In this document: piece after piece, positions 1 through 8,866 of the stretch
How positions within the stretch are numbered: position 1 is the first letter of the stretch
How the letters are laid out: every line of letters starts with the position of its first letter
Origin: an uncultured Pseudomonadales bacterium
GTDB lineage: Bacteria > Pseudomonadota > Gammaproteobacteria > Pseudomonadales > Pseudohongiellaceae
Length of the DNA stretch: 64,000 nt
Assembly: GCA_949372635.1 (NCBI GenBank)
Contig: CASIAB010000001.1
Location: forward strand, 186,001-250,000
Direction of reading: 5' to 3'
The notes under the pieces: model-generated
Told to the model about the DNA's origin: nothing
The model's input: the letters and a program-made list of their open reading frames with translations, nothing else
Databases searched by the model: none
Program-made: the position numbers and the translations under genes

Positions 1-2
1 CA

Positions 3-506
3 GACCGAATAACCAATTTTCTCTATCTTGCTCGGATTTATCCTAATGCCCAACTGGTTTTCACTGGCGGCAGTGGTGCCGTCACCGAGCAGGAATTCAA
101 GGAGGCTGAGATGGCGCAAATCTTACTCGATCAGGTGGGCCTTGCCGAACGAGCAATCATCTTTGAGAGCGAGTCTCGTAACACCTCTGAGAATGCGAGA
201 AACAGCAAAGAACTGATCACGCCGGGAAACAACGAAAATTGGCTATTGATCACATCAGCATTTCATATGCCGCGATCGATCGGTGTGTTTTGTCAAGAGC
301 AGTGGATAGTGCAGCCCTACCCTGTAGATCACTATTCACAGAAGGGAAACTTGTTCCGGGTAAATTTCTCTTTCAGCGCCAATTTATCGGTGCTAAAAAT
401 CGCAGTCAGAGAATGGGTCGGGCTGATAGCTTATAGAGTTAGTGGCAGAAGCGATCGACTATTACCGGGTAGAAAAAATAATTGTTCAGCTACGGATGTC
501 GATTAG
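3..506 (+). CDS. DUF218 (YdcF/SanA/ElyC-like) protein, 5' end outside window
   Basis: The frame is open from the window edge, so the start lies upstream. The visible part reads ARIYPNAQLVFTGGSG, then an acidic ESESRNTSENA motif and LLITSAFHMPRS. These are the three hallmark blocks of DUF218 proteins, which in studied members (ElyC, SanA, YdcF) are inner-membrane-anchored envelope proteins linked to cell-wall or lipid-carrier maintenance. The C-terminal stretch after the HMPRS block is short and ends in a hydrophilic tail. The family assignment is strong; the exact cellular role is not known from sequence. Confidence 0.85.
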   Translation, partial: DRITNFLYLARIYPNAQLVFTGGSGAVTEQEFKEAEMAQILLDQVGLAERAIIFESESRNTSENARNSKELITPGNNENWLLITSAFHMPRSIGVFCQEQWIVQPYPVDHYSQKGNLFRVNFSFSANLSVLKIAVREWVGLIAYRVSGRSDRLLPGRKNNCSATDVD

Positions 507-550
507 TATCTCTTCGACGCCGTAACTGGCTTGATGATTGGTTTAGAATA

Positions 551-1274
551 TTACGGAGTCTGCCCCCCTAAATCCTCAACCGCCTCTTCGACCTTTGTAC
601 GCCATTCTATATTTGAGCCTCTAAAGGCTCTCTTAATCCGTCGAGACCGGGAAGGTCGGCACTTAAGATAGAAGAAACCCATTCCTACAAGACAACGCGA
701 ACGGCATTCGCCGCACTGGCGGTAGCGCTTTCGGCTCCAATATCTCGAATCTCGATGTCGGCAAGCGTTATCGGTGCGCTTACTAGAACGGACACGAAGT
801 TCAGCTGCGAATCTACCACTCGAAACTCGCGAATGATAATCTGTTGCCCGTAACCTTCTGCCGATTCAGGGTCGCTTGATGCAGCATCTCCTTCGTCAAG
901 GTTATTAAGAAGAAGCAGATATTGTCGCTAGTTATCTTTGTCTCATAGGTGATTATAGGCTGCATGATGACGATCGATTCGATCTCCGCCGCATCCGTGA
1001 ATACTGAATTCATATCGATGCTTACCAAAACCGAATCCTATTCAAAAGCATATTGCGATTCGAAGCCCTCGGGATTCTCAACGCGCGGGCAAGAGATGCT
1101 GCCCTACCCGCTTAGTGGTGATAGTGAAACGTTGTTCACTGTTACCGCCGTTCCCAACACGCTTGAGCCTACTACTTCTATCCCACTATTCGCGATGGAA
1201 TCAAGATAGAAGAACAGTCAGCTGCCTGCCAGCAGCAGAAGGGAAACAATGGAGATTAGAATTTTCTTGACCAT
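551..1274 (-). pseudogene. Decayed AsmA-like / DUF748-type protein
   Basis: Reading the minus strand from an ATG at 1274 gives an N-terminal membrane anchor (MVKKILISIVSLLLLAGS). It is followed by FFYLDSIANSGIEVVGSSVL, VTVNNVSLSPLSG, VENPEGFES and, after a frameshift near 905, IIIREFRVVDSQLNFVSV and ITLADIEIRDIGAES. This is the organisation of small AsmA/DUF748-like envelope proteins. The frame is broken by TGA at codon 19, three or four TAG codons and at least two frameshifts, the last near 575-590. No single open frame covers more than about 70 residues. The call is inferred from the reconstructed reading and was not checked by alignment. Confidence 0.75.
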
Positions 1275-1348
1275 TACTGCCTCTGTTTTTTAGTGACTAA
1301 TTGGTATCGGTCTTCTTTTGATATGGTCTTTGCACAGAAAATGGCCAG

Positions 1349-2179
1349 CTAACTATCGAAGGGCGCCGAGCTACCGATGACAGTTTCGATCCAGTCTAAC
1401 TGTAGAGCTACGATTTCGTATATTGCAATAGCTCCGTATTCTCCCTGCGTTTCCTCCGAAAACCCATTTACGGTGACCTCGCCAACTGTTATGCCAATTA
1501 GAAATAAGCCGTCCTCGTTCTCGAGTAACGCAGGGCCACCGCTATCACCCAAGCTAGGCACCCCCTCTAGAGGCAACGCTTGGCTCGCACGATCCCGTGG
1601 ATCATCGAATCGTATCTTGAATCGACGATCAACATCTGTGATCCGATTCCTAGCAAGACGAAGACTGCCATCATTGTATTGCCTGCCAGTTGTTCCCAAG
1701 CCGAAGTAGCCCCACCCGAGCAGAGTTACGATCGAGTCAGGGGCCAATTCCTGCAAATGCAGTGGCATTGCCCGCGGCGTTGTCGAAGCCTGCTTGAATC
1801 GCAGTAGAGCAAGATCTACATCAGCAGCATTTTCTAAATCAAATTCGGGATGAATAATGACAGCATCTATCTCCCGATCCTGGCCGCCAACTAAGACAGC
1901 GAAGTCGCGACCATTGGCTAGCGTATTACCAAGCAGTGTTTGCTCCACACAATGCGCTGCGGTTAATGCCCATTGCTGGTGAATTACTGTAGCAGCGCAG
2001 ACTTTTCGATTTCCCTGCTCCTCCAAAAAAAACACCGATGGATAGCTACTCTCTCTCACTTCATAGCGCGCAGGCCCTACATCGTGACGAATGATGATAG
2101 CGAAGCTGGGCGCGACAAAGGTAGTGCACAGTAGAAGTAATACAAATCGGCGAACAATGAGTAAAGAGTACTTATTCAT
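1349..2179 (-). CDS. Secreted trypsin-like (S1 family) serine protease
   Basis: A 276-residue protein with a signal peptide (about 1-27, ending in PSFA). All three chymotrypsin-fold catalytic residues are visible: His76 in TAAHC, Asp122 in DVDLALL and Ser213 in GDSGGP. It should be an active extracytoplasmic endopeptidase; the substrate is unknown. I chose the second of two close ATGs because AGGAG lies 6 nt before it, while the first ATG (2185) abuts the Shine-Dalgarno sequence. The start lies inside the end of the upstream small membrane gene, so the two are probably translationally coupled. Confidence 0.9.
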   Translation of the reverse strand: MNKYSLLIVRRFVLLLLCTTFVAPSFAIIIRHDVGPARYEVRESSYPSVFFLEEQGNRKVCAATVIHQQWALTAAHCVEQTLLGNTLANGRDFAVLVGGQDREIDAVIIHPEFDLENAADVDLALLRFKQASTTPRAMPLHLQELAPDSIVTLLGWGYFGLGTTGRQYNDGSLRLARNRITDVDRRFKIRFDDPRDRASQALPLEGVPSLGDSGGPALLENEDGLFLIGITVGEVTVNGFSEETQGEYGAIAIYEIVALQLDWIETVIGSSAPFDS

Positions 2180-2387
2180 CTTCATCTCCTGATTCTGCTT
2201 TAGCGTTGATTCGTCGTCTTCTTAGTGGACGCAGATTGGGTTGATAACTGGTCTTCTTAGTCATTCGAAACAGTTTCAGTAGTTGACGCAAAACGACGAC
2301 GATGGACAAGATTGCAAACACCAAAATGCAGGCAGCCAACCATTGCTCGTGTGTCCAGCTGGAGGTATTAATAAGATCGGACAGCAT
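2172..2387 (-). CDS. Small single-pass membrane protein, function unknown
   Basis: 71 residues. There is one hydrophobic segment (about 19-40), then a basic stretch rich in Arg/Lys (LRPLRRRRINAK) and an acidic tail (SGDEDE). The topology suggests the N-terminus outside and the basic part in the cytoplasm. No family recognised. It is kept as real because its last codons overlap the protease start and carry that gene's ribosome-binding site, a typical operon arrangement. It may be an accessory or anchor protein for the protease, which is inference only. Confidence 0.6.
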   Translation of the reverse strand: MLSDLINTSSWTHEQWLAACILVFAILSIVVVLRQLLKLFRMTKKTSYQPNLRPLRRRRINAKAESGDEDE

Positions 2388-2443
2388 AATCAGAGCCTTT
2401 CTAAGGAGGCATCATAGGATTTATCAAAATGCAATTTCGACAA

Positions 2444-3058
2444 CTAAGATTCGTCTGCGAGCTCAGATACGAGTTGTTCAATATTTTCGATTCGCTCCCA
2501 AGGATCATCCATCTCCAGCAGATCTTGCCTCTTCGCATTCTCTACAGGAATCAATTCCGCGAGGCGCCATCCAAGATCCCAAAGGTTGTCATAGTCGATT
2601 ATCAGATTCTTCTGCTCGACTAGGGGATGACTCTCCAGGTTTTGTAACAGTTGCGTCAATGGAGTGAAGTCATCGTCGACAGGTATCGTCTGTTTCCCAA
2701 CGCTATCGTTCTCAGAGAATACAACATTGGCCATCAATATTCCGCTCTCCGCCTGCCAGCATTCCTCCATATTGAATTTAGCGCTACCTTCTACTGTTAT
2801 TCCAAGCAGTCCATTAGACAGTTGATCCCAATCGATGATATTCGCATAGGTTCCCGTGCAGTGAATGGTTTGCTGTATTCCAGCTTGGACAGTTTCCATT
2901 CCTTTCTTCAGCAGACAGATTCCAAAGCCTGTCTCTGTGCGCATGCACTGCGTAACCAGATCGATGTAGCGCCGCTCGAATATTTGCATATCCAATCTAC
3001 CGCCAGGGAACATAACCAATTGTAACGGGAATAGTGGTATCTCTTGGGAATTAGTCAT
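2444..3058 (-). CDS. LON substrate-binding domain protein
   Basis: A 204-residue protein consisting of the Lon N-terminal domain alone: IPLFPLQLVMFPGG near the start, then IFERRYIDLV and FGICLL. The AAA and protease domains of Lon are absent, which is normal for this stand-alone family (YcaP/Lon-N type). Its role is not well defined; related domains bind unfolded polypeptides. The ATG at 3058 was preferred over a TTG at 3070. It lies 8 bp after the mpl stop codon on the same strand, so the two are likely co-transcribed. Confidence 0.85.
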   Translation of the reverse strand: MTNSQEIPLFPLQLVMFPGGRLDMQIFERRYIDLVTQCMRTETGFGICLLKKGMETVQAGIQQTIHCTGTYANIIDWDQLSNGLLGITVEGSAKFNMEECWQAESGILMANVVFSENDSVGKQTIPVDDDFTPLTQLLQNLESHPLVEQKNLIIDYDNLWDLGWRLAELIPVENAKRQDLLEMDDPWERIENIEQLVSELADES

Positions 3059-3066
3059 AGAAACAC

Positions 3067-4518
3067 TCAAAAACCAGAGGCCCCGTCAGGGCTGCGATCC
3101 AAGACGCGCAGTAGTTTCTCATGGATGCCATCAAAGCTGCCGTTGCTCATCACCACTATGTTGTCACCTTTGATAGAGTTCTCCTCTATGAATGAGACGA
3201 TCTCGTCCGTAGTAGAAAACGCATATCCTGGCACTTTACTATTGGCGACGAGCGCATTGAAATCAAGCCCCGACTTCTCTGGCTTCTGCCAGATAACCAT
3301 ATCTGCTTTCTGACAGGCCTCCACTAGTTGCTGCTGATGAACACCAAGTTTCATGGTATTCGAACGCGGTTCGATTACAGCGATCAGTCGAGATTCTGCA
3401 GCCTCAGATTTCAGCTTCATGTGTATACCCTGCAGAGTGGTCATGATCGCCGTAGGATGATGAGCGAAGTCGTCATAGACTTTTACGCCCTCAACTTCGC
3501 CACGCAATTCCATTCGGCGCTTCACACCTTTGTATGTCTGCAAGCCCTCTACAGCAATAGCGACATCGATCCCTACGTGATGAGCCGCTGCGATGGCAGC
3601 TATGCCATTCTTAACATTATGCACACCGGTAACATCCCATTTTACGAGCGTACGGCTTATCACTTCGCCAGAAGAACTCTGACCATATTTTGTTAGTTCG
3701 AATTCCGAACCCTGCCCGTTGAGGAGTTTCGCATTCCAGAACACACCGCCATTGGCAGCTAATTTCTTGCACACCTCCTCCGGCACAGCGACACCAAACC
3801 GTTGTTTCGATGTCCAATTTCCCATTCGCAAAACCATCTCGATGGTGGCCTCGCCATGAGGGACGATAAGTAGCCCATTACCTGGGACCGTTCTAATCAG
3901 GTGATGAAACTGTCTCTGAATTGCTTCGAGGTCGTCGAATATATCTGCGTGATCGAATTCAAGATTATTAAGGATAGCCGTTCTGGGCGCATAGTGAACG
4001 AACTTAGAACGCTTATCGAAGAAGGCACTATCGTACTCATCAGCTTCTACGACAAAAAATGCGGAGTCACCAATGTCAGCCGAGCGCGGCAGGTTATTAG
4101 TGACACCACCGATAAGATAACCTGGCTTCATGCCCGCATTCTCAAGTATCCAAGTTAGCATGGCGCTAGTGCTGGTCTTGCCGTGCGTACCCGCAACTCC
4201 CAGCACCCATCTATCATGAAGCACAAACTGTGACAGCCACTGCGGGCCTGACGTGTAATTCATTCCCTCGTTCAAAACGTGCTCGACAGCCGGATTCCCA
4301 CGGGAAAGCGCGTTGCCAATTATCACGACATCTGGCTCTGGGTAAAGGTGTTCTGGCCGAAACCCCTCCATTAAATCGATACCCATCTCTTCTAATTGCG
4401 TACTCATTGGCGGATAGACATTCTCATCGCTACCACTAACGTGGTGCCCGAGTTGTTTGGCAATTATGGCTAGGCTACCCATAAAGGTACCGCATATGCC
4501 TAAAATATGTACGTGCAT
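3067..4518 (-). CDS. mpl: UDP-MurNAc:L-Ala-gamma-D-Glu-meso-DAP ligase (murein tripeptide recycling)
   Basis: 483 residues from MHVHILGICGTFMGSLA. It is a Mur-ligase-fold enzyme that joins recycled murein tripeptide to UDP-MurNAc in the cytoplasm using ATP. Visible marks are the N-terminal Rossmann-like glycine motif, the ATP-binding loop GVAGTHGKTSTSAML (about 107-121), EADEYDSAFFDKRSK in the middle domain and YDDFAHHPTAI in the C-terminal domain. The open frame extends 38 codons further upstream, but that extension has no Mur homology, so the internal ATG is the start. Length matches Mpl (about 450-490) rather than MurC. Confidence 0.95.
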   Translation of the reverse strand: MHVHILGICGTFMGSLAIIAKQLGHHVSGSDENVYPPMSTQLEEMGIDLMEGFRPEHLYPEPDVVIIGNALSRGNPAVEHVLNEGMNYTSGPQWLSQFVLHDRWVLGVAGTHGKTSTSAMLTWILENAGMKPGYLIGGVTNNLPRSADIGDSAFFVVEADEYDSAFFDKRSKFVHYAPRTAILNNLEFDHADIFDDLEAIQRQFHHLIRTVPGNGLLIVPHGEATIEMVLRMGNWTSKQRFGVAVPEEVCKKLAANGGVFWNAKLLNGQGSEFELTKYGQSSSGEVISRTLVKWDVTGVHNVKNGIAAIAAAHHVGIDVAIAVEGLQTYKGVKRRMELRGEVEGVKVYDDFAHHPTAIMTTLQGIHMKLKSEAAESRLIAVIEPRSNTMKLGVHQQQLVEACQKADMVIWQKPEKSGLDFNALVANSKVPGYAFSTTDEIVSFIEENSIKGDNIVVMSNGSFDGIHEKLLRVLDRSPDGASGF

Positions 4519-4614
4519 TGAAATTCTCGCGCAGCTGGGCTGGATTATCAAAGTGCTGTTTATAGCACAAAACTTAGGTAGCATAGGAGTACTAAGCCAC
4601 CACTGAATTGAATA

Positions 4615-5115
4615 ATGCCAAACAAGCCCCAAAAATTCTGGACCTTCTCCCTAGAGCTTTACGACGCAGAGGGTGTAGCCGCAGCCTGCCTCGAATTGCA
4701 GGATGCCTATCAGCTGGATGTAAACTTGATTCTATTCTGTTTCTGGCACGGTAGCGCCTACGGAAAGATAGATCAGGAGTTATTGCAAAATATCATCAAA
4801 CTCTCGATCGAATGGCGCTCTGGGGTTGTGCAGCCGCTAAGAAGCGCGCGCTCCTGGATGAAACTAAACTCGAATCCAAGCGACCAATTCAATAGCCTGC
4901 GGGAACGTATAAAAGCAGACGAATTGATGGCGGAGAAGTTTCAAATCGAACGAATAGCCAACTTAACATTGGTATTTAATAAAGGCCGGAAATGTGTATT
5001 GAGCAACGATGACGCAGAGGAAAATATCGACAGCCTATTAGTTGCAGTAAAAATCGAGCGAGACGAGAAGATTGCCAGCGCACTAGAGATTATTCGAGGA
5101 GCAATTGAGAAATAA
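4615..5115 (+). CDS. TIGR02444 family protein (DUF2390)
   Basis: A 166-residue soluble protein. The N-terminal half matches the TIGR02444 pattern: FWTFSLELY, CLELQDAYQLDVNLILFC and WRSGVVQPLRSARSWMK. Members are small cytoplasmic alpha-helical proteins of unknown function found in gammaproteobacteria. The gene is divergent from mpl, with about 95 bp between starts. No membrane segment or signal peptide is seen. Confidence 0.8.
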   Translation: MPNKPQKFWTFSLELYDAEGVAAACLELQDAYQLDVNLILFCFWHGSAYGKIDQELLQNIIKLSIEWRSGVVQPLRSARSWMKLNSNPSDQFNSLRERIKADELMAEKFQIERIANLTLVFNKGRKCVLSNDDAEENIDSLLVAVKIERDEKIASALEIIRGAIEK

Positions 5116-5168
5116 CTGCGCGGCAGTCGGCGATGCATAGCTTTAGATCGCCACATATCCAGAAGGTG

Positions 5169-5194
5169 TAGCTATTCGCCATTACGAATAGCTA
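5169..5194. terminator. Perfect 10-bp stem-loop between convergent genes
   Basis: TAGCTATTCG, a 6-nt loop, then CGAATAGCTA. It lies 54 bp after the TIGR02444-type gene and well before the convergent helicase gene ends. No T-run follows on either strand, so it is not a textbook intrinsic terminator, but the position suits transcription termination or mRNA end protection. The rest of 5116-5554 shows no gene. Confidence 0.4.
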
Positions 5195-5554
5195 GAGCGC
5201 CAAATCAACAGCAAAGAGTAAGAGAGGCTTTAACCATAGTCCTCATTTGATTCAGCCGAATCCAAAAACCTCGAAATAAACCCGACGGAAAGTGCCAACC
5301 AGGTCGATGCAACAATCCAGCAGAGAGATTTAGAGTATCTGTCGAAGCCTGTACCTTGTGTAAACATGACATCCTCACACAGGGATATTATTGTGTAAGC
5401 AAAGCAGCACTGTCATTGACTGCCTATCAGTAAAGCGTGTAGCAGACCAGTCTGTAAACAGCTCGCGAAATGCACTCAGATTTGCTCAGATTTTTACCCC
5501 ATTTGTTGGTGAGGCGACACTATCGCGAATACCCTACCATAATGGCAATCGCAG

Positions 5555-6841
5555 TTACGCTGCTGCCTTCGATCGCGATGATTTCCATTTTCCGTTAGAC
5601 GAACCTTTGTTGGCTGGCTTTCCAGCAGCGCCCTGTCTACGACGAGGTCGCTGATTGTTAGCAGGTCGTCTGCTGGGCTCGCTATTCTTGCTAGCAGGAG
5701 CGGGATTCGCCAAGGCAAATGAGTACTCTTCGCTATCTCCCCTTGGAACTGCAAACTTTATTAGGCGCTCGATGTCGCGCAGCTGCTTACTCTCTTCACC
5801 GCTGACCAGAGAAATCGCCAATCCAGTAGCTCCCGCTCTGCCAGTTCGGCCTATGCGATGCACATAATCTTCAGGCACATGCGGAAGATCGAAGTTAATC
5901 ACCCGCGCAAGTTGCTCAATATCGATACCGCGAGCTGCAATATCTGTCGCTACCAAGACCTGCACCCCACCCTGCTTGAAGTCATGGAGAGCTTTAGTTC
6001 GCTGCGCCTGTGACTTGTTGCCATGGATAGCTGCAGCTTTTATGTTTTCTTTGATTAGTTTTTTGGCTAGGTTGTTTGCACCGTGCTTTGTGCGACTAAA
6101 CACCAATGTTTGATCATTGCTCGCCAGCATCATTTCGATTAGCAGGTTCGGCTTGCTAGCTTTGTCTACGTAATACATCTTCTGCGAAATAGCTTCGACT
6201 GTAGAATTCCTCGGAGCGACATCAATCTCTACTGGCTTGTTGCAGATCGTCTTCGCTAGGACTCGAATTTCATCGGAGAATGTCGCAGAGAACATCAGGT
6301 TCTGCCGCTGTTTCGGAAGTAGCGCCATTATTTTCTTGATATCGCGAATAAAACCCATATCCAACATTCGATCCGCTTCGTCGAGAATCAGCACTTCGAC
6401 ATCCCGGAAGTCGATGCATTTCTGTTGATACAAATCCAATAATCTACCAGGTGTAGCAACTAGGATGTCGAGGCCACGATTCAGTGTCTTCTTCTGCGGA
6501 TTAATATTCACCCCACCGAAGACTACGCCATATCTAAGATTCTCTTGCGCACCATAGGTTTGAATGCTGTCTTCAATTTGAGCCGCTAATTCTCGAGTCG
6601 GTGTCAGGATCAAGGCGCGAAAGGTATTTCTAGTTCGATTGGGACGTCCGCTTATCAATTGTAATAAGGGCAATGTGAATCCGGCGGTCTTTCCCGTGCC
6701 AGTCTGTGCAGCAGCCATTACATCACGACCAGCTAGAATCTCTGGGATAGCTCGTTCTTGAATTGGTGTTGGCGATGTATAGCCAGTTTGTTTTACTGCT
6801 TGCAGCAGTGTGTCGGATAGTCCGAGTGTGTTAAATGTCAT
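5555..6841 (-). CDS. rhlE: DEAD-box ATP-dependent RNA helicase, RhlE-like
   Basis: 428 residues with every DEAD-box motif: a Q-motif region (YTSPTPIQ), motif I AQTGTGKT (45-52), [21 protein letters not shown] (154-157), SAT (185-187), [19 protein letters not shown] and [10 protein letters not shown]. The tail (about 370-428) is low-complexity and basic, rich in Arg, Lys, Asn and Ser, as in RhlE proteins that bind structured RNA. It probably remodels rRNA or mRNA in ribosome assembly or at low temperature. It stands alone, followed upstream by nearly 490 bp of leader or intergenic DNA. The RhlE subgroup is chosen from core similarity and the basic tail. Confidence 0.9.
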   Translation of the reverse strand: MTFNTLGLSDTLLQAVKQTGYTSPTPIQERAIPEILAGRDVMAAAQTGTGKTAGFTLPLLQLISGRPNRTRNTFRALILTPTRELAAQIEDSIQTYGAQENLRYGVVFGGVNINPQKKTLNRGLDILVATPGRLLDLYQQKCIDFRDVEVLILDEADRMLDMGFIRDIKKIMALLPKQRQNLMFSATFSDEIRVLAKTICNKPVEIDVAPRNSTVEAISQKMYYVDKASKPNLLIEMMLASNDQTLVFSRTKHGANNLAKKLIKENIKAAAIHGNKSQAQRTKALHDFKQGGVQVLVATDIAARGIDIEQLARVINFDLPHVPEDYVHRIGRTGRAGATGLAISLVSGEESKQLRDIERLIKFAVPRGDSEEYSFALANPAPASKNSEPSRRPANNQRPRRRQGAAGKPANKGSSNGKWKSSRSKAAA

Positions 6842-7270
6842 TCAAATTCTCTTAGTTAGTAAGTATGCCGAAGCATTTTATTTGTTCGAAACGAAAACGT
6901 ATTGCTTACTCCACAAAGGGAGGAAGCACTGCGACTTCTCGTTATGATTTTCCGAACTTTAAACTGTTTTAATGAGTTCTATTGCACGGATGTGCATTCG
7001 ATAGCTAGTTCGTAGTTACTCGCGACTTGACTGCGAGTAGCCAGAAATGAGGCGGCGACTTGTTATTCGAGTCGGATCGAAGATCGATTCGCTGAATAAG
7101 AGTCTGCAGACTGCGATTTTGGCGCAGTAGCGTGACCTTATCTAAGTATGATGCACCGTCTAAATATTGCTGAAACAGGCGTTAGCGCTGACGAGCCCCG
7201 TCTAAACGTGTCGGGACTTTAGCACAAATCGAGGAGAAGTATCGTTTTTTATTGTTAATTCAGGGGGTTG

Positions 7271-7316
7271 AGGGATAACTAGCTATAACTCTATCCCTAA
7301 ACCTAAACCCAAACCC
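7271..7316. other. Hairpin and G-tract run in the 6842-7329 intergenic stretch
   Basis: No gene is visible in 6842-7329. Near its right end, AGGGATA (7271-7277) and TATCCCT (7292-7298) form an inverted repeat with a 14-nt loop. Overlapping it, four C-tracts lie at 7295-7297, 7302-7303, 7308-7310 and 7314-7316, spaced by TAAA/AAA. On the minus strand, which is the strand of the SDR gene ending at 7330, this reads GGG-TTT-GGG-TTTA-GG-TTTA-GGG: telomere-like and a possible two-layer G-quadruplex in the 3' end of that mRNA. Its function is unknown. Confidence 0.35.
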
Positions 7317-7329
7317 AGGTTATCGAAAT

Positions 7330-8109
7330 CTAATAAAGGAAAAACCCGCCATCAATCAACAGGCTATCCCCGGTGTGATAGCTACTAGCATCGCTCATTA
7401 AATAGGCGGCAATTCCCTCAAAATCCGATCTATCGCCCCAACGACGCGCTGGAATCCGTGGCAAAATTGCGTTGGCAAATTTCTCATTAGCATAGTTATC
7501 TGTCGTCATCGCGGTTTCGATGTGACCCGGCAGTATCGAGTTGGCAGTAACTCCCCAACGCGCGTATTCAACAGCCAAACCCTGCATCATCGAGATTACG
7601 GCTCCCTTACTTGCGCCATACGCTTCCACCCTCGCCATGCCCATCAATGCACCTAAAGAAGAGGTCGCAATGAGACGACCACCAGGATCACCGGCTTCGG
7701 CACGCTGTTTCATATGCTTAGCAGCACAGCGAAGCGTGTAGAACAGGCCATCTAGATTCACATCCATAACATGACGCCAATCTTCGGTAGAGAATTCTTC
7801 GAAACGACCCGATTTGGCGACCCCTGCATTGGCAAAACAACTGTCAACTCGTCCGAATACCTCTAGAGTCTCAGCGAATGCTTTCTCTACCGCAGCCTCA
7901 TCCGTCACATCACAGCACACAGGATGAACCTTCGTTCCGAACTCAGCGAGCTGTGCCAGAACTGCACTATTTTTCTGGGCATTTCTGCCCCAGATGCAAA
8001 CATCTGCACCCTGCTTCGCAACACCTTCAGCAAAACCCAGGCCGATGCCCCCGTTACCGCCGGTAATTAGAGCCACCTTGCCAGTTAGATCGAATAAATT
8101 TTTGGGCAT
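7330..8109 (-). CDS. SDR family oxidoreductase (FabG-like)
   Basis: A 259-residue classical short-chain dehydrogenase/reductase. The cofactor motif is TGGNGGIGLGFA, followed by CFANAG (the NNAG position), ATSSLGA with the catalytic Ser, and YGASKG with catalytic Tyr and Lys. The end is a typical DGGFFLY. It should oxidise or reduce a hydroxyl/keto group with NAD(P)(H); the substrate cannot be told from sequence. It lies 34 bp downstream of ubiX on the same strand and may share its transcript. Confidence 0.85.
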   Translation of the reverse strand: MPKNLFDLTGKVALITGGNGGIGLGFAEGVAKQGADVCIWGRNAQKNSAVLAQLAEFGTKVHPVCCDVTDEAAVEKAFAETLEVFGRVDSCFANAGVAKSGRFEEFSTEDWRHVMDVNLDGLFYTLRCAAKHMKQRAEAGDPGGRLIATSSLGALMGMARVEAYGASKGAVISMMQGLAVEYARWGVTANSILPGHIETAMTTDNYANEKFANAILPRIPARRWGDRSDFEGIAAYLMSDASSYHTGDSLLIDGGFFLY

Positions 8110-8143
8110 TATTTTGTTCTCTTAAGTTCTAGGGCTTGAATTC

Positions 8144-8719
8144 TTAGCCTTGTGTACCCTGCCAGCGCTTAACTAGACCAGGATCTATGTCAAAAAGGTC
8201 TAGCACTCGGCCTACATGGTGATCCACAAGATCATCAACCGACTGTGGTTTTATATAGTGTGCCGGCATTGGAGGCGCCAGAATTGCGCCATTCTGACTC
8301 GCACGAAGGAGCATGTCGCAGTGCCCCGTGTGCAATGGCGTTTCTCTCGGCACCAAAACCAATCTTCTACGCTCTTTCAACATCACATCAGCAGCACGTA
8401 CGAGAAGAGAATCTGCATAACAATTAGCGACTGCTGATAGTGTCTTTATTGAGCAAGGAGCAATGATCATTCCGTCTGAGCGAAATGAACCGCTCGCAAT
8501 CGTGGCGCCTATATCTTTGTTCGAATGCACATGATCGGCCATCGCCTGCACATCCTTGGACGAGAAGTCGGTTTCCACTGCGATGTTTAGCTTAGCGGAA
8601 TCCGACATGATCAGATGTGTCTCTATGTCCGACTCTTGCTGCAAAACTTGCAGCAGCCGTATCCCATAGATAACACCGCTGGCTCCAGACATTCCAATTA
8701 TCAATCGCACGAGTTTCAC
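8144..8719 (-). CDS. ubiX: Flavin prenyltransferase UbiX
   Basis: 191 residues. It makes prenylated FMN, the cofactor for the UbiD decarboxylase of ubiquinone synthesis. Seen: the N-terminal IIGMSGASGVIYGIRLLQ, the middle IIAPCSIKTLSAVANCYADSL, then VPRETPLH and MLLRASQNGAILAPPMPA. All are diagnostic of UbiX/Pad1. The frame is open further upstream (to 8863), but the match begins just after a GTG at 8719 preceded by GGAACAG, so that is taken as the start. An ATG at 8749 is the alternative. The gene is divergent from the phosphofructokinase gene. Confidence 0.93.
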   Translation of the reverse strand: MKLVRLIIGMSGASGVIYGIRLLQVLQQESDIETHLIMSDSAKLNIAVETDFSSKDVQAMADHVHSNKDIGATIASGSFRSDGMIIAPCSIKTLSAVANCYADSLLVRAADVMLKERRRLVLVPRETPLHTGHCDMLLRASQNGAILAPPMPAHYIKPQSVDDLVDHHVGRVLDLFDIDPGLVKRWQGTQG

Positions 8720-8866
8720 CTGTTCCAATTCGGGCTTCGAATGTTGCATCAATCTATGAGAGCTGGCAAGCAATTGAAGTACTATCTCACAGCTTGTAAA
8801 CTGCCTCTTCCCATTGCGTCGGCAACTACTGGCACCTCCATCGGATATAACGAGCGAACACACTCT

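Noticed and set aside
949-1209. 86-codon plus-strand frame
   Set aside because: It is antisense to the DUF748 remnant and has no protein-like pattern.
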